DNA of 64,000 nt from Marivita sp. XM-24bin2. Its GTDB lineage: Bacteria; Pseudomonadota; Alphaproteobacteria; Rhodobacterales; Rhodobacteraceae. A model generated the notes under the pieces. That model saw only the letters and a list, made by a program, of their open reading frames with translations, did no database searches and was not told the DNA's origin. Below are positions 1 to 8,382 of the stretch, in pieces (within the stretch, counting starts at the first letter, position 1; each line of letters begins with the position of its first letter). The translations under genes and the position numbers were made by a program. The stretch is taken from positions 29,877 to 93,876 of the forward strand of contig QCWH01000008.1 of the NCBI GenBank assembly GCA_003149565.1, in the 5' to 3' direction.

Positions 1-354
1 CAAGAATACGCACGAAAATCCCTAACCTATTGCCGAACATTGAAGTTTTGGCGATTTGTCGAGCCTAGACGAGTTCTGCCTTGATGTCTCGGAAGAACCA
101 GTTCGCTCGGTGGAGCCGGTGTGATGGCTCCAGACGAGCGGTTGTCAAACCGCGTCGATACCGTTCGATCCACGTTCGGGGAGATCGTTGCGATCGCGCT
201 CCGATCTCAGTCCAAGGCGGCTCGGGAGGGCCAAGACCCGTAGGTGTCTGTCTCTGGGAGAAACGACATGCTGTGATTGCGCCGGTCGCTCTCGGGGGAC
301 GATCGAGGTCCGGTATGTTGGCCTGATAGATATAAGCCGTGAGGAGAACGACCC
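1..354. other. Non-coding left edge, no gene recognised
   Basis: I see no convincing gene in this stretch. Two GC-rich hairpins lie side by side: 112-131 (stem GGAGCC/GGCTCC) and 133-156 (GACG and CGGTT arms closing on GTCA). They recall tRNA D and anticodon arms, but no acceptor stem can be paired around them. A ribosome-binding site (GAGGAG, about 340-345) ends the region and serves the next gene. Confidence 0.5.
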
Positions 355-1326
355 ATGAAACGTTATGTCGAGTGTGACCCGACGCTTCAACCGCCATCAC
401 ACAGATGCCGCGATGCGAAAAAGGTCCGGTTCGAGCCTGAAGGTTTTTCTATCCTTCTCCAGTTTTTGGGCAATGTTGATCGCTTTGCCTACGTCGCTTA
501 TGGTCAGCCTATGCTGAACATGCGGATGAAGCGCAGTGGATTTTTCCTCCGGCCCGTTGTGGTGGAAGATGCAGATGCCATCGCAGAAAAGGTCTTTCTG
601 GACATCGATGTTGCCAAGACATTGATGCATGACGTCTCGACACCAGAGAAAGCGCGCGAATGTGCGGATGGCTGGTGCAGTTTTTTTGCGATAGATTCAA
701 CGGACGAAGATCACTGCGACCCTGGACTGGGCCTCTGGGCGATTTGCCAACCTGACGGGAATGGTGAGCCCGGAAGCCTCGTAGGCGTCCGCGGACTGTT
801 TCATGATCCGGCCTTGCCAGCCAATAGTGCCGAGGGCTTTGCGGCCATCTCGAAGAGCCACTGGGGCCGGGGCCTTTCATCAGAATCCTCGGAGATCCTG
901 TTGCGTTACGCGTTCGAGGAACTGGAACTCAGTGCCGTATTCACGAACATCTGGCCGCTGCTGAATCCCGCGAGCGAGGCCGTCCAGCGCAAGGTCGGAT
1001 ATGAGTACGTCGGGCGAACTACGGTCCTCGACAGCTTTGGCGCTGAAAGGATTGAGGGTGTGATAGCCCTCGAACTGCGTCGGCTCTCGGACGCGAAGGA
1101 GGACACAAAACAGAATGTATTCAAGGAGGCCGGGATCAAGCTCGGACAATTGTCGGCAGAAGAGCATCTGACATTCGATGCTATCAGAAGACGGGTGGCT
1201 GATGTTTTGCCCGATCCGCAAGATCGTGAACTTGTCTTTGACCACATGAGTCTGGGTCATCAGAATCCGGGCTGGGCGACATACAGGCTTACGCGAGAGG
1301 TGTGGGAGACCAACCGCCGCAAGTGA
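355..1326 (+). CDS. GNAT-family N-acetyltransferase with extra N- and C-terminal segments
   Basis: The product is 323 residues. Its middle, about residues 58-240, resembles RimJ/RimL-type GNAT acetyltransferases, which move an acetyl group from acetyl-CoA to an amine. It begins with FFLRPVVVEDADAI, has an acetyl-CoA loop region around SKSHWGRGLSSE, and carries the typical late segment with LNPASEAVQRKVGYEYVGR. About 75 charged residues follow that do not belong to the fold. The first 50 residues also match nothing I know. The first ATG has a strong GAGGAG about 8 bases upstream, so it is kept, but the domain would fit a start at 511, 520 or 526. The gene stands alone and the substrate cannot be predicted. 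Confidence 0.7.
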   Translation: MKRYVECDPTLQPPSHRCRDAKKVRFEPEGFSILLQFLGNVDRFAYVAYGQPMLNMRMKRSGFFLRPVVVEDADAIAEKVFLDIDVAKTLMHDVSTPEKARECADGWCSFFAIDSTDEDHCDPGLGLWAICQPDGNGEPGSLVGVRGLFHDPALPANSAEGFAAISKSHWGRGLSSESSEILLRYAFEELELSAVFTNIWPLLNPASEAVQRKVGYEYVGRTTVLDSFGAERIEGVIALELRRLSDAKEDTKQNVFKEAGIKLGQLSAEEHLTFDAIRRRVADVLPDPQDRELVFDHMSLGHQNPGWATYRLTREVWETNRRK

Positions 1327-1576
1327 CGGTAGGGGCGCGTTTTCTTCGTCCCGCAGACCGTGAGTTCGATCCTATCATGATTTTGCGCATGCGGCGAACG
1401 GCCGGTTCGGCAGGCTGCAGTGCAACGATCGAAGTCGCCGGCGAGCGGTAGGCAATGGGTAGTGGGCACCACACAGCCCGCGATCCTTGACGCTTTGTAA
1501 GCCCTGCCATGTGTTCTGGCCGTGGTGGGTGCCTGACGCATTCTCGGCGGCAGGCTTTGAATGCGTTGCACAGGAT

Positions 1577-3100
1577 TTATGCCGATGTCACCTGGAACAT
1601 GTCCGCGTAGGTTTGGCGCAAGACGTTTTTCTGGACCTTGCCCATCGTGTTTCTTGGCAACTCGTCGATCAGCAACAGTTTCCGTGGATGTTTGAAGCGG
1701 GCGAGCGAGGTGCTGGCTTGTGCTGCGATGGCATCGAGATCGGGTGTTGCGCCTTTTTGGGGGACAATCAGGCCCAGTACGGTCTCGCCGAAATCGGGAT
1801 GCGGCACGCCGATCACTGCGCTTTCCAAAACGCCGGGCTGGTCGTCAAGGATCAATTCGATTTCCTTGGGGTAGATGTTGTAGCCACCGGAAATGATGAG
1901 GTCCTTGTCGCGCCCGACGATTTGCACATAGCCATCCGCGTCAATCTGGCCGAGATCGCCGGTTATGAAAAATCCGTCTGCGCGGAGTTCTTCGGCGGTT
2001 TTCTCGGGCATTTGCCAATATCCCTTGAAGACGTTCGGACCGCGCACCTCGATCTGGCCAATCTCCCCTTGTGGCAGGGTTTCGCCGGTGGCCGGGTCCG
2101 TGATCTTGAGCTCGATACCCGGCAGGGGGAAGCCGACGGTTCCCGCGCGGCGCTCGCCGTCATAGGGATTTGACGTGTTCATGTTGGTTTCCGTCATCCC
2201 GTAGCGTTCAAGGATGCGGTGCCCCGTGCGCGCCTCGAAGGCGACATGCGTTTCGGCGAGAAGCGGGGCACTGCCTGACACGAAGAGCCGCATGTGCTTG
2301 GTCAGGTCGCGGGTGAAGCGCTCATCGCCAAGCAGCCGGGTGTAGAATGTGGGTACGCCCATCAGCGTCGTGGCCTGTGGCAGTCGGTCAATCATCACAT
2401 CAAGATTGAATTTTGGCAGGAAGATCATCGCGCCGCCCGAAGCCAGGACCACATTTGTCGCAACGAACAGCCCGTGCGTGTGAAAGATCGGCAGCGCGTG
2501 CAGCAGCACATCGTCGGATGTGAATTGCCAATATTCGGCAAGGGTTTGGGCGTTGGAGAGAAGATTGTTCTGTGTGAGCATCGCGCCTTTGGAGCGGCCT
2601 GTCGTGCCCGAGGTATAAAGAAAGGCCGCAAGATCGTCTGCGCGACGCTCGACGGTGTCGAACTGGTCGGACATCGCTCCGGCAGCATCGCTTAGGGTGC
2701 CGCTGCCATCGCTGTTCAATGTCGCAATACGAGCGCCGTATTTCGCCGCCACGGGCGTCAGTTCATCCAGGTTTGCGGCATCGCACAGCACCAGTTTTGC
2801 GCCGCTGTTTTCGATGAAGTAGCTCAGCTCATCAACCGTGTAGCCCGTATTGAGCGGGAGAAACACGACGCCCGCCTGAACGCAGGCCCCGTAGAGTGCC
2901 AGAGCTTCAGGCGACTTCTCGATCTGGGCCGCAATCCGGTCGCCAGCAACCACGCCTTCAGCGGTGATGGCATGGGCAAACTGTGCGACCTTGCGCAGAA
3001 AGTCGTCATAGCTCCATGTTGTGCCGTCCTGAAGATGCAGGAAGGATGCGTCGCTTCCTTGGTGGACGCCGAGCAATGTGTCGTAAAGTGGGTTTGCCAT
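1577..3100 (-). CDS. matB: Malonyl-CoA synthetase (malonate-CoA ligase)
   Basis: This 507-residue enzyme belongs to the ANL adenylate-forming superfamily and matches MatB in length and motifs. It should activate malonate with ATP and CoA to malonyl-CoA in the cytoplasm. Visible motifs are the phosphate loop YTSGTTGRSKG (about 162-172), the adenylate-binding RYGMTETNMNTSNP near 300 (typical of MatB), the hinge GRDKDLIISGGYNIYPKEIE, and the C-terminal catalytic lysine in PRNTMGKVQ. The start has AGGAGG about 7 bases upstream. It is the last gene of a minus-strand operon, 9 bases after matA and behind a TRAP transporter, which supports malonate as substrate. A general acyl-CoA ligase is less likely. 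Confidence 0.93.
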   Translation of the reverse strand: MANPLYDTLLGVHQGSDASFLHLQDGTTWSYDDFLRKVAQFAHAITAEGVVAGDRIAAQIEKSPEALALYGACVQAGVVFLPLNTGYTVDELSYFIENSGAKLVLCDAANLDELTPVAAKYGARIATLNSDGSGTLSDAAGAMSDQFDTVERRADDLAAFLYTSGTTGRSKGAMLTQNNLLSNAQTLAEYWQFTSDDVLLHALPIFHTHGLFVATNVVLASGGAMIFLPKFNLDVMIDRLPQATTLMGVPTFYTRLLGDERFTRDLTKHMRLFVSGSAPLLAETHVAFEARTGHRILERYGMTETNMNTSNPYDGERRAGTVGFPLPGIELKITDPATGETLPQGEIGQIEVRGPNVFKGYWQMPEKTAEELRADGFFITGDLGQIDADGYVQIVGRDKDLIISGGYNIYPKEIELILDDQPGVLESAVIGVPHPDFGETVLGLIVPQKGATPDLDAIAAQASTSLARFKHPRKLLLIDELPRNTMGKVQKNVLRQTYADMFQVTSA

Positions 3101-3109
3101 CAGGGCCTC

Positions 3110-4360
3110 CTAAGCGCTGAACTTTTCTGCAGCGCTGCTGAGCGCGCGAATTTCAGACGACATAGCGATTTCATGCGTGGATGCGAACCGCTCATGGTTT
3201 CGCGAGACGCGGTCGAGATTGTAGAGATAATTGACCATGACACCGCGCGACTGGCGCATGCCTTTGTCTGAGGTGTCAGCCTGCGTGTGGAGCTTGAAAA
3301 CCTCTGCACCGTTTCCGAGGTGGAAGCGTGCGACAGGGTCGAGCGGCAGGCCATCTCCGCGTTTTGCCTTGGTCAGGTAGCGCGCAGCAAGCGCCTTGAG
3401 CCGGTCTGGATCTGGGGTGTCCTCAGAGCCTGTTTCTTCCTCCAGCCAGTGCGAAAAGCCGGGGATGGGCGAGAGGGTGACAAAGGTTTTCAGCCCGCCC
3501 AGTTCGGCGGAAAGATCGGCGGCCACCTGTTTGATCAGGGAGTTGCCGAACGAGATGCTGGCCAACCCTGCCTGACAATTCGAAATCGAGTAGAACGTGG
3601 CTGTGTCGGCATCCTCGGCCGCCAGTGGTGCGCGGTCTTCTATAAGCAAGTTCTGCACAGAGCTGGGCACGCCGTTTGTCAGCGCCACCTCGACAAAGAT
3701 CAAAGGCTCGTCTGGCATGGCCGGGTGGAAGAACGCGAAACACCGTCGATCCGCTGGTTGCAGACGACGTCGCAGATCGTCCCAGCTGTCGATGGCATGT
3801 ACAGCCTCGTAAGCGATGATCTTTTCAAGGATGTGCGCCGGGCTTTCCCAATTGATCGGGCGCAGCACGAGGAATCCCCGATTGAACCAACTCATGAAGA
3901 GGTGCCTGAAATCGATGTCCAGCGCTTCCAGGGCTGCCTCTCCCCGACCCAGTCTGAGCAGGTCGGCGCGCATTGCGACCAAGGCCTTGGTTGCGCCGGG
4001 CACTTGATTAAGGCGGCGGATCAACTCCTGCCGGGGCGGCTCGGCCGCTACCATGAAGGAGCGGTAGCTGCTCTTCGTCTGACCGCTCTCATAGGCCGAC
4101 AAAGCGTCTCGGACAGCAGATGGGCTGATGGTCATGTCTTCTGCCAAATGGCGGAAGAAGCCGAGTTTTTCAGCGTCTTCCGCGGCGGCAAAGCGATCCA
4201 GGATACTCCGGGCCACTGTGACGCCGGACACTTCTCCGGTTGCTCCCATCAAGTCCATTGTCATGGCTTCAAAGGGGCGGTCGTCTGCGACGCGTCGCCA
4301 TCCGAGGCGGTCGTAGCGCCGTTCGAAAACGGTCGAGAGGAGGTCTGCGAGCAGCGTCAT
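3110..4360 (-). CDS. matA: Malonyl-CoA decarboxylase
   Basis: The 416-residue protein matches malonyl-CoA decarboxylase over its whole length, with a helical N-terminal domain (about 1-145) and a GNAT-like catalytic domain. It would convert malonyl-CoA to acetyl-CoA and CO2. Recognisable signatures are FFHPAMPDEPLIFVEVAL (about 210-227), FYSISNCQAGL (about 256-266, which holds the catalytic serine position) and VARFHLGNGAEVF near 367 (the catalytic histidine region). Its start overlaps the stop of dctM by 4 bases (ATGA), so translation is probably coupled. With matB it completes malonate to acetyl-CoA. Confidence 0.95.
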   Translation of the reverse strand: MTLLADLLSTVFERRYDRLGWRRVADDRPFEAMTMDLMGATGEVSGVTVARSILDRFAAAEDAEKLGFFRHLAEDMTISPSAVRDALSAYESGQTKSSYRSFMVAAEPPRQELIRRLNQVPGATKALVAMRADLLRLGRGEAALEALDIDFRHLFMSWFNRGFLVLRPINWESPAHILEKIIAYEAVHAIDSWDDLRRRLQPADRRCFAFFHPAMPDEPLIFVEVALTNGVPSSVQNLLIEDRAPLAAEDADTATFYSISNCQAGLASISFGNSLIKQVAADLSAELGGLKTFVTLSPIPGFSHWLEEETGSEDTPDPDRLKALAARYLTKAKRGDGLPLDPVARFHLGNGAEVFKLHTQADTSDKGMRQSRGVMVNYLYNLDRVSRNHERFASTHEIAMSSEIRALSSAAEKFSA

Positions 4361-5673
4361 AGCGCTTGTCCCATGATCAGATCAGGCAACCACAGTGCCA
4401 GACCGGGGAAGAGGCACAGCAAGATGATCGCCACCACCATGCAGGCGACATAGGGCAGGGAGCCGACCAGGATTGTCTTGAGCTTGATGTCAGGCGCGAT
4501 GCCATTGATGACATACAGGTTCAGACCCACGGGCGGCGAAATCAGCCCGATCTCCATGTTGATTGTCAACACCACCGCGAACCAGATCGGGTCGAACCCG
4601 GCGGTCGTGATGATCGGCAGCAGGATCGGTGCGGCCATCAAGATGACGGCGACGGGTGGCAGGAAGAATCCCGCGACCAGCAGGAAGAGGTTGATCATCC
4701 CCATCAGCACCCAGCGGTTCACGTCCAGCGAGCCGATCCATTCGGCAATCGATTGGGTGATGAAGAGCGAGGACAGCATGTAGCTGAACACACCCGCAGC
4801 ACCGATGATGAAAAGGATCATCACGGATTCCTTGGTGCTGTCGCGCAGCACTTCCCAGATCTTCGAGGGACTCCACAGTTTGTAGATCACCATGGCAATC
4901 ACGAGGCAGAGCAGAGCGCCGACTGCTGCGGTCTCGGACGGCGTGGCGATGCCGCCATACATGGCGTAGAGCACGCCGAGAATGATCGCGATAAACGGCA
5001 GGACGCGGGGCAGGATCTCGAAGCGCTGCTTCCATGTGTATTGCGTCGCGCGCAGAACATTGGCGTCGCCGGATTTCCAGGTGGAATAAAGAGACCACAG
5101 CATGAACAGGCCAACCAGCATGAGGCCAGGTACGACTCCTGCAAGAAACAGTCGTCCGATCGAGGTCTCGGTGGCGATCCCGTACACGATCATTGTCACG
5201 GAAGGCGGGATCAGGATGCCGAGGGTCCCGCCTGCGGCGATTGAACCTGCGGCGACCGCATCGGGATAGCCGCGTTTGCGCATCTCGGGGATGCCCATTT
5301 TGCCGATGGCCGCGCAGGTTGCGGGGCTGGAGCCAGACATCGCGGAGAAGAGTGCACAGGCACCGAGGTTGGACACAACCAGTCCGCCGGGTACACGTGT
5401 CAGCCAACGTTCCAGCGCCTCATAGAGATCAGCACCAGCGCGGGTGGATGCGATGGCGGCGCCCATGATGATGAACATCGGGATCGACAGAAGCGCAAAG
5501 TTATTGAGTTTGCCAAAGAAGATCTCGGGCATCAGGCTGAGCGAACTCATACCATCAAACACGATCAGAAAGCCGGCTGAGACGACCAGCAGCCCTGCGG
5601 CCACTGAGATGCCGGAAAAGAGCACGCCCACGGTCACGATTGCGACCAAAGAGCCTAGTGTGAGCGGATCCAT
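4357..5673 (-). CDS. dctM: TRAP transporter large membrane subunit (DctM), probably for malonate
   Basis: This 438-residue, highly hydrophobic protein is the DctM subunit, the ion-coupled permease of a TRAP importer, with about 12 membrane segments. Family motifs include the FFGKLNNFALLSIPMFIIMG stretch, GALFSAMSGSSPATCAAIG (here ACALFSAMSGSSPAT) and the IPPSVTMIVYGIATE region. It begins 1 base inside the end of dctQ and ends 4 bases inside matA. The gene order SBP-DctQ-DctM-matA-matB points to malonate uptake. A malonate TRAP system (matPQM) under a GntR regulator is known from Sinorhizobium meliloti. Confidence 0.93.
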   Translation of the reverse strand: MDPLTLGSLVAIVTVGVLFSGISVAAGLLVVSAGFLIVFDGMSSLSLMPEIFFGKLNNFALLSIPMFIIMGAAIASTRAGADLYEALERWLTRVPGGLVVSNLGACALFSAMSGSSPATCAAIGKMGIPEMRKRGYPDAVAAGSIAAGGTLGILIPPSVTMIVYGIATETSIGRLFLAGVVPGLMLVGLFMLWSLYSTWKSGDANVLRATQYTWKQRFEILPRVLPFIAIILGVLYAMYGGIATPSETAAVGALLCLVIAMVIYKLWSPSKIWEVLRDSTKESVMILFIIGAAGVFSYMLSSLFITQSIAEWIGSLDVNRWVLMGMINLFLLVAGFFLPPVAVILMAAPILLPIITTAGFDPIWFAVVLTINMEIGLISPPVGLNLYVINGIAPDIKLKTILVGSLPYVACMVVAIILLCLFPGLALWLPDLIMGQAL

Positions 5674-6257
5674 CAGTCGGCCCTTTCTGCAATATCGGTC
5701 AATGTGGCTTCGGCGCTGAGGCCAAAGGGTTCTTCGATTTTCAGCGTCATTGCGACGAAATCAGCAGTGAGCTGCAGTGCGTAGAGACCAAACCCAAGGG
5801 GGAGGGCGACGTAGGGGACCCAAAGCTTCGGGTTCCACGGCGTGTTGGACGTCTCGCCCCAATCCCACGCCTCGTGCCAGAACAGATATCCGTGCCACAG
5901 CATTCCGCCTGCGATGGCGAGCGTCAGGCCAAGGACAAGAAACGCAAGGGCTTTGCGCGCAGCGCTGGGGAGCATCAAAGGCAACAGGTCTACATTCACG
6001 TGACCGCGCAGGTATTGCACGTAAGGCAGACCGAGCATCGTTGCTCCGATCATCATGTAGGTCACGCCTTCGGTCTGCCAGATTGTGGACCCATTAAGCA
6101 CAAAGCGGATGAAAATCATTTGGCAGGTGACGAGCACGGAAGCGACGATCAACAGCGCTGCGATGACGCCGGACGCTTGGCTCAGCCATCCGATGGCGCG
6201 CAGAACGGGGTTGCCACCGTGGGGTGCGGTGACTTGGGAATGTGACGAGCCGGACAT
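5673..6257 (-). CDS. dctQ: TRAP transporter small membrane subunit (DctQ)
   Basis: The 194-residue protein has four predicted membrane helices (about 20-45, 55-75, 95-120 and 140-165), as expected for DctQ, the small partner that holds DctM and docks the binding protein. The conserved part includes RFVLNGSTIWQTEGVTYMMI and LRGHVNVDLL, similar to the usual GHV(R/D)VD motif. It lies 66 bases after dctP and overlaps dctM by one base. Confidence 0.9.
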   Translation of the reverse strand: MSGSSHSQVTAPHGGNPVLRAIGWLSQASGVIAALLIVASVLVTCQMIFIRFVLNGSTIWQTEGVTYMMIGATMLGLPYVQYLRGHVNVDLLPLMLPSAARKALAFLVLGLTLAIAGGMLWHGYLFWHEAWDWGETSNTPWNPKLWVPYVALPLGFGLYALQLTADFVAMTLKIEEPFGLSAEATLTDIAERAD

Positions 6258-6323
6258 CTCGGCCTCTTAGGTTTGGAAGGTTTTGGGATGGCCGGACATG
6301 CCAAAGCATGCCCGGCCTAGTGA

Positions 6324-7307
6324 TCACTCGACGGCGAGTGCTAGGTCCAGAAGCTTTTGACCTTCTGGCGAGCCTTCGAGGAAGGCCTTATAGGCCGTTT
6401 CCTGTGCGATAGCGCGCCATGCGTCGAATTCTTCGGCGGTCATTTCAGCAATCTCGACACCGTTCTTGGCGAAGGTGTCACGCGCCGCGCCGTCTTCTTT
6501 CTTGGCTTCCTCAAGATAGAAAGCCTCGGCTTTGGCCGCTGCATCCATCAGGGCGGTCTGCTGTTCTTCGGTAAGGCCATCGAACACGGATTTGTTCATC
6601 ATCATCGGCTGATACATGAACCAAAGCGCGTAATCGCCCGCAGGAGTGAAGCAGGCTACCTGTTCGTAGATGCGGTAGCTGACAAATGACGACGATGAGG
6701 TGTTGGCTGCGTCCAGAACACCTGTCTGCATCGCGTTATAGATCTCGGCCGACGACATCGAAGCGATCGATGCACCTGCACCTGCGAGCATTTGTTCGAA
6801 TGCTTTGCCGGCTGCGCGGGTTTGCAGGCCCTGCACGTCCTCGGGTGCGGTGATGCACTTTTCTTTGCCCGCAAAGCCACCCGCGAGGTAGCCATGGACC
6901 AGGACCATGACGTCGTCTTCTGCCATGATCTTTTCGATTTCGTCCATAAACGCGCTTTCGTTCAGGCGCGCCGCGTGATCGTGGTTCTTAACCAAGCCGG
7001 GCATCAGGGTCAGGTTGTAGGCATTGCGAAGGCCGCCGGCGTAGGACAGCGGGAACACGATCATATCCACCTGACCACGGGACAGGGGCTTGTACTGTTC
7101 ACGCGCCTTGAAGAGCGACTGGCTTGGGAAAATCTTGATGTCCAGGCCCACATCGGCTGCGGCAACCTCGTCAGCGACCATTTGCGCGACTTTGTGGCGG
7201 ATGTCGCCTTCGGACCACTGGTGCGACACGCGCAGTTCCTGTTGGGCCTGTGCGCCGAATGCAAAGACGGACAGCGCTGCGGCTGCAGCGATTGATTTAA
7301 ACTTCAT
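6324..7307 (-). CDS. dctP: TRAP transporter periplasmic solute-binding protein (DctP), probably malonate
   Basis: The 327-residue protein has a Sec signal peptide of about 21 residues ending in AQA, then the DctP fold. HQWSEGDIRHKVAQMVADEV opens the mature domain and IFPSQSLFKAREQYKPLSRG lies in the first lobe. The start codon has GGGAGG 6 bases upstream. It is the first gene of the dctPQM-matA-matB operon and is divergent from a GntR regulator. The malonate assignment is inferred from the two catabolic genes, not from the binding site. Confidence 0.92.
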   Translation of the reverse strand: MKFKSIAAAAALSVFAFGAQAQQELRVSHQWSEGDIRHKVAQMVADEVAAADVGLDIKIFPSQSLFKAREQYKPLSRGQVDMIVFPLSYAGGLRNAYNLTLMPGLVKNHDHAARLNESAFMDEIEKIMAEDDVMVLVHGYLAGGFAGKEKCITAPEDVQGLQTRAAGKAFEQMLAGAGASIASMSSAEIYNAMQTGVLDAANTSSSSFVSYRIYEQVACFTPAGDYALWFMYQPMMMNKSVFDGLTEEQQTALMDAAAKAEAFYLEEAKKEDGAARDTFAKNGVEIAEMTAEEFDAWRAIAQETAYKAFLEGSPEGQKLLDLALAVE

Positions 7308-7342
7308 GGTTTTTCCTCCCTATCACGGCGCCGATGGCACCG

Positions 7343-7356
7343 TTTGGTATACGGAA
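7343..7356. promoter_or_regulatory. Operator-like site 1 (GTATAC core)
   Basis: TTTGGTATACGGAA is an imperfect palindrome centred on GTATAC, 36 bases before the dctP start. It is the promoter-proximal copy of three such sites between dctP and the GntR gene. FCD-type GntR regulators commonly bind palindromes of this kind. Confidence 0.45.
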
Positions 7357-7386
7357 TGTTGCAGCAATGTGTCCTTGGGTCAAGTT

Positions 7387-7400
7387 TCTTGTATACAAGA
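7387..7400. promoter_or_regulatory. Operator-like site 2 (perfect palindrome)
   Basis: TCTTGTATACAAGA is a perfect 14-base palindrome midway between the divergent dctP and gntR genes. Its core TTGTATACAA is a classic FCD/VanR-type GntR operator shape. It is the best candidate for autoregulation and malonate-responsive control of both directions. Confidence 0.6.
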
Positions 7401-7430
7401 AATTCAATATTGTTCCGCATAATATACCTG

Positions 7431-7438
7431 TGTATACA
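7431..7438. promoter_or_regulatory. Operator-like site 3 (TGTATACA)
   Basis: TGTATACA is a third GTATAC-centred palindrome. It lies 6 bases before the chosen ATG of the GntR gene, where binding would block its own expression. Confidence 0.45.
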
Positions 7439-7444
7439 TTTACT

Positions 7445-8101
7445 ATGGAAAGAAAACGCTCTGATCACATCGCTGATGCGCTCGAATCTCTTATTCTGGA
7501 CGGCACATTTGCTGATGGTGAGCGGCTGGACGAACAGCAACTGGCGCAGCGATTCGATGTGTCGCGCACGCCATTGCGAGAGGCTTTGCAGCGACTCGCG
7601 CTATCGGGACTGGTCGAGCAGATTCCCCGGCGAGGCGTCTTTGTCAGGCAGCCGGGGCCGGTTGAACTGATGGAGATGTTTGAGGTGATGGCGGAGCTTG
7701 AAGCCGTCTGTGCCCGACTTGCGGCCCGCCGGATCAGCGATGAGGCTCTTGAGGAGTTGCACGCAACCAATGAACGCTGCAACGCGGCAGTTAAGGCGCG
7801 GGAGGCAGACGCGTATTTTCGGGAGAACGAGCGGTTCCACGCGATCCTTTATCAACAGTCGGGCAACAGTTTTCTTGAGAATGAATGCCAACGCCTGCAC
7901 AAGCGATTGCACCCGTTCCGCCGCATGCAACTGCGTGCGCGGGGGCGTCTGCGGCAGTCAATGGCCGAGCATGAGGCGATTGTTGCCGCTCTTGAAGACG
8001 GCGATGCAGACCGCGCTGCTGATGCGCTGCGCGCGCATGTGGCGGTTCAGGGGGAGAAGTTCCACAATCTCCTGTCGTCTCTGAAGATCGATGCCGCTTG
8101 A
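7445..8101 (+). CDS. GntR-family (FCD) transcriptional regulator, probable regulator of malonate use
   Basis: The 218-residue protein has a winged helix-turn-helix (about 5-70, with DEQQLAQRFDVSRTPLREALQRL) followed by an all-helical FCD ligand-binding domain (about 80-210). FCD domains usually bind small carboxylates, often through a metal held by His/Asp residues; ENERFHAIL and MAEHEAIVAAL fit those positions. A longer frame is open from 7334, but it would translate through the operator sites, and the wHTH begins directly after the ATG at 7445. It is divergent from the malonate operon, which suggests it is its regulator, analogous to the GntR-type regulator of the S. meliloti malonate TRAP genes. 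Confidence 0.88.
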   Translation: MERKRSDHIADALESLILDGTFADGERLDEQQLAQRFDVSRTPLREALQRLALSGLVEQIPRRGVFVRQPGPVELMEMFEVMAELEAVCARLAARRISDEALEELHATNERCNAAVKAREADAYFRENERFHAILYQQSGNSFLENECQRLHKRLHPFRRMQLRARGRLRQSMAEHEAIVAALEDGDADRAADALRAHVAVQGEKFHNLLSSLKIDAA

Positions 8102-8382
8102 ATGGCTGGGATTTTAGCGGCGGCGCGTGACTGGGGGTCTCAGAAAGATCCCGGCAAATAGATAGACGGGTCGAGGAAGATCTTCCCAAAACTGTGTAAT
8201 CGCAGCGAGTGGTGGTCATCGCGTCGTTGCAACGTCGGCAAAGGCCTAGAAGCGGTATTGCGAGCACCATTGCAGCATAGCGGTCGACCAACGCGTTCTG
8301 GCTCTCGGATGCGCTTGCATTAACCTATCCCGTGAAGGTCGACGCGGGTCGTGTCTGGACTCAGATTTGAGCCTTGCCGGTT

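Noticed and set aside
103-180. tRNA-like fragment: D-arm-like hairpin, anticodon-arm-like stem with GTC, and a GTTCGATCC resembling a T-loop
   Set aside because: The anticodon loop is one base short, the T-stem does not pair and no acceptor stem or CCA-side complement exists. At most a degraded remnant, and chance is likely.
8102-8382. Possible transposase remnant between the GntR and GMC genes
   Set aside because: Reading both strands gives no recognisable transposase motif or terminal repeats. Treated as plain intergenic DNA.
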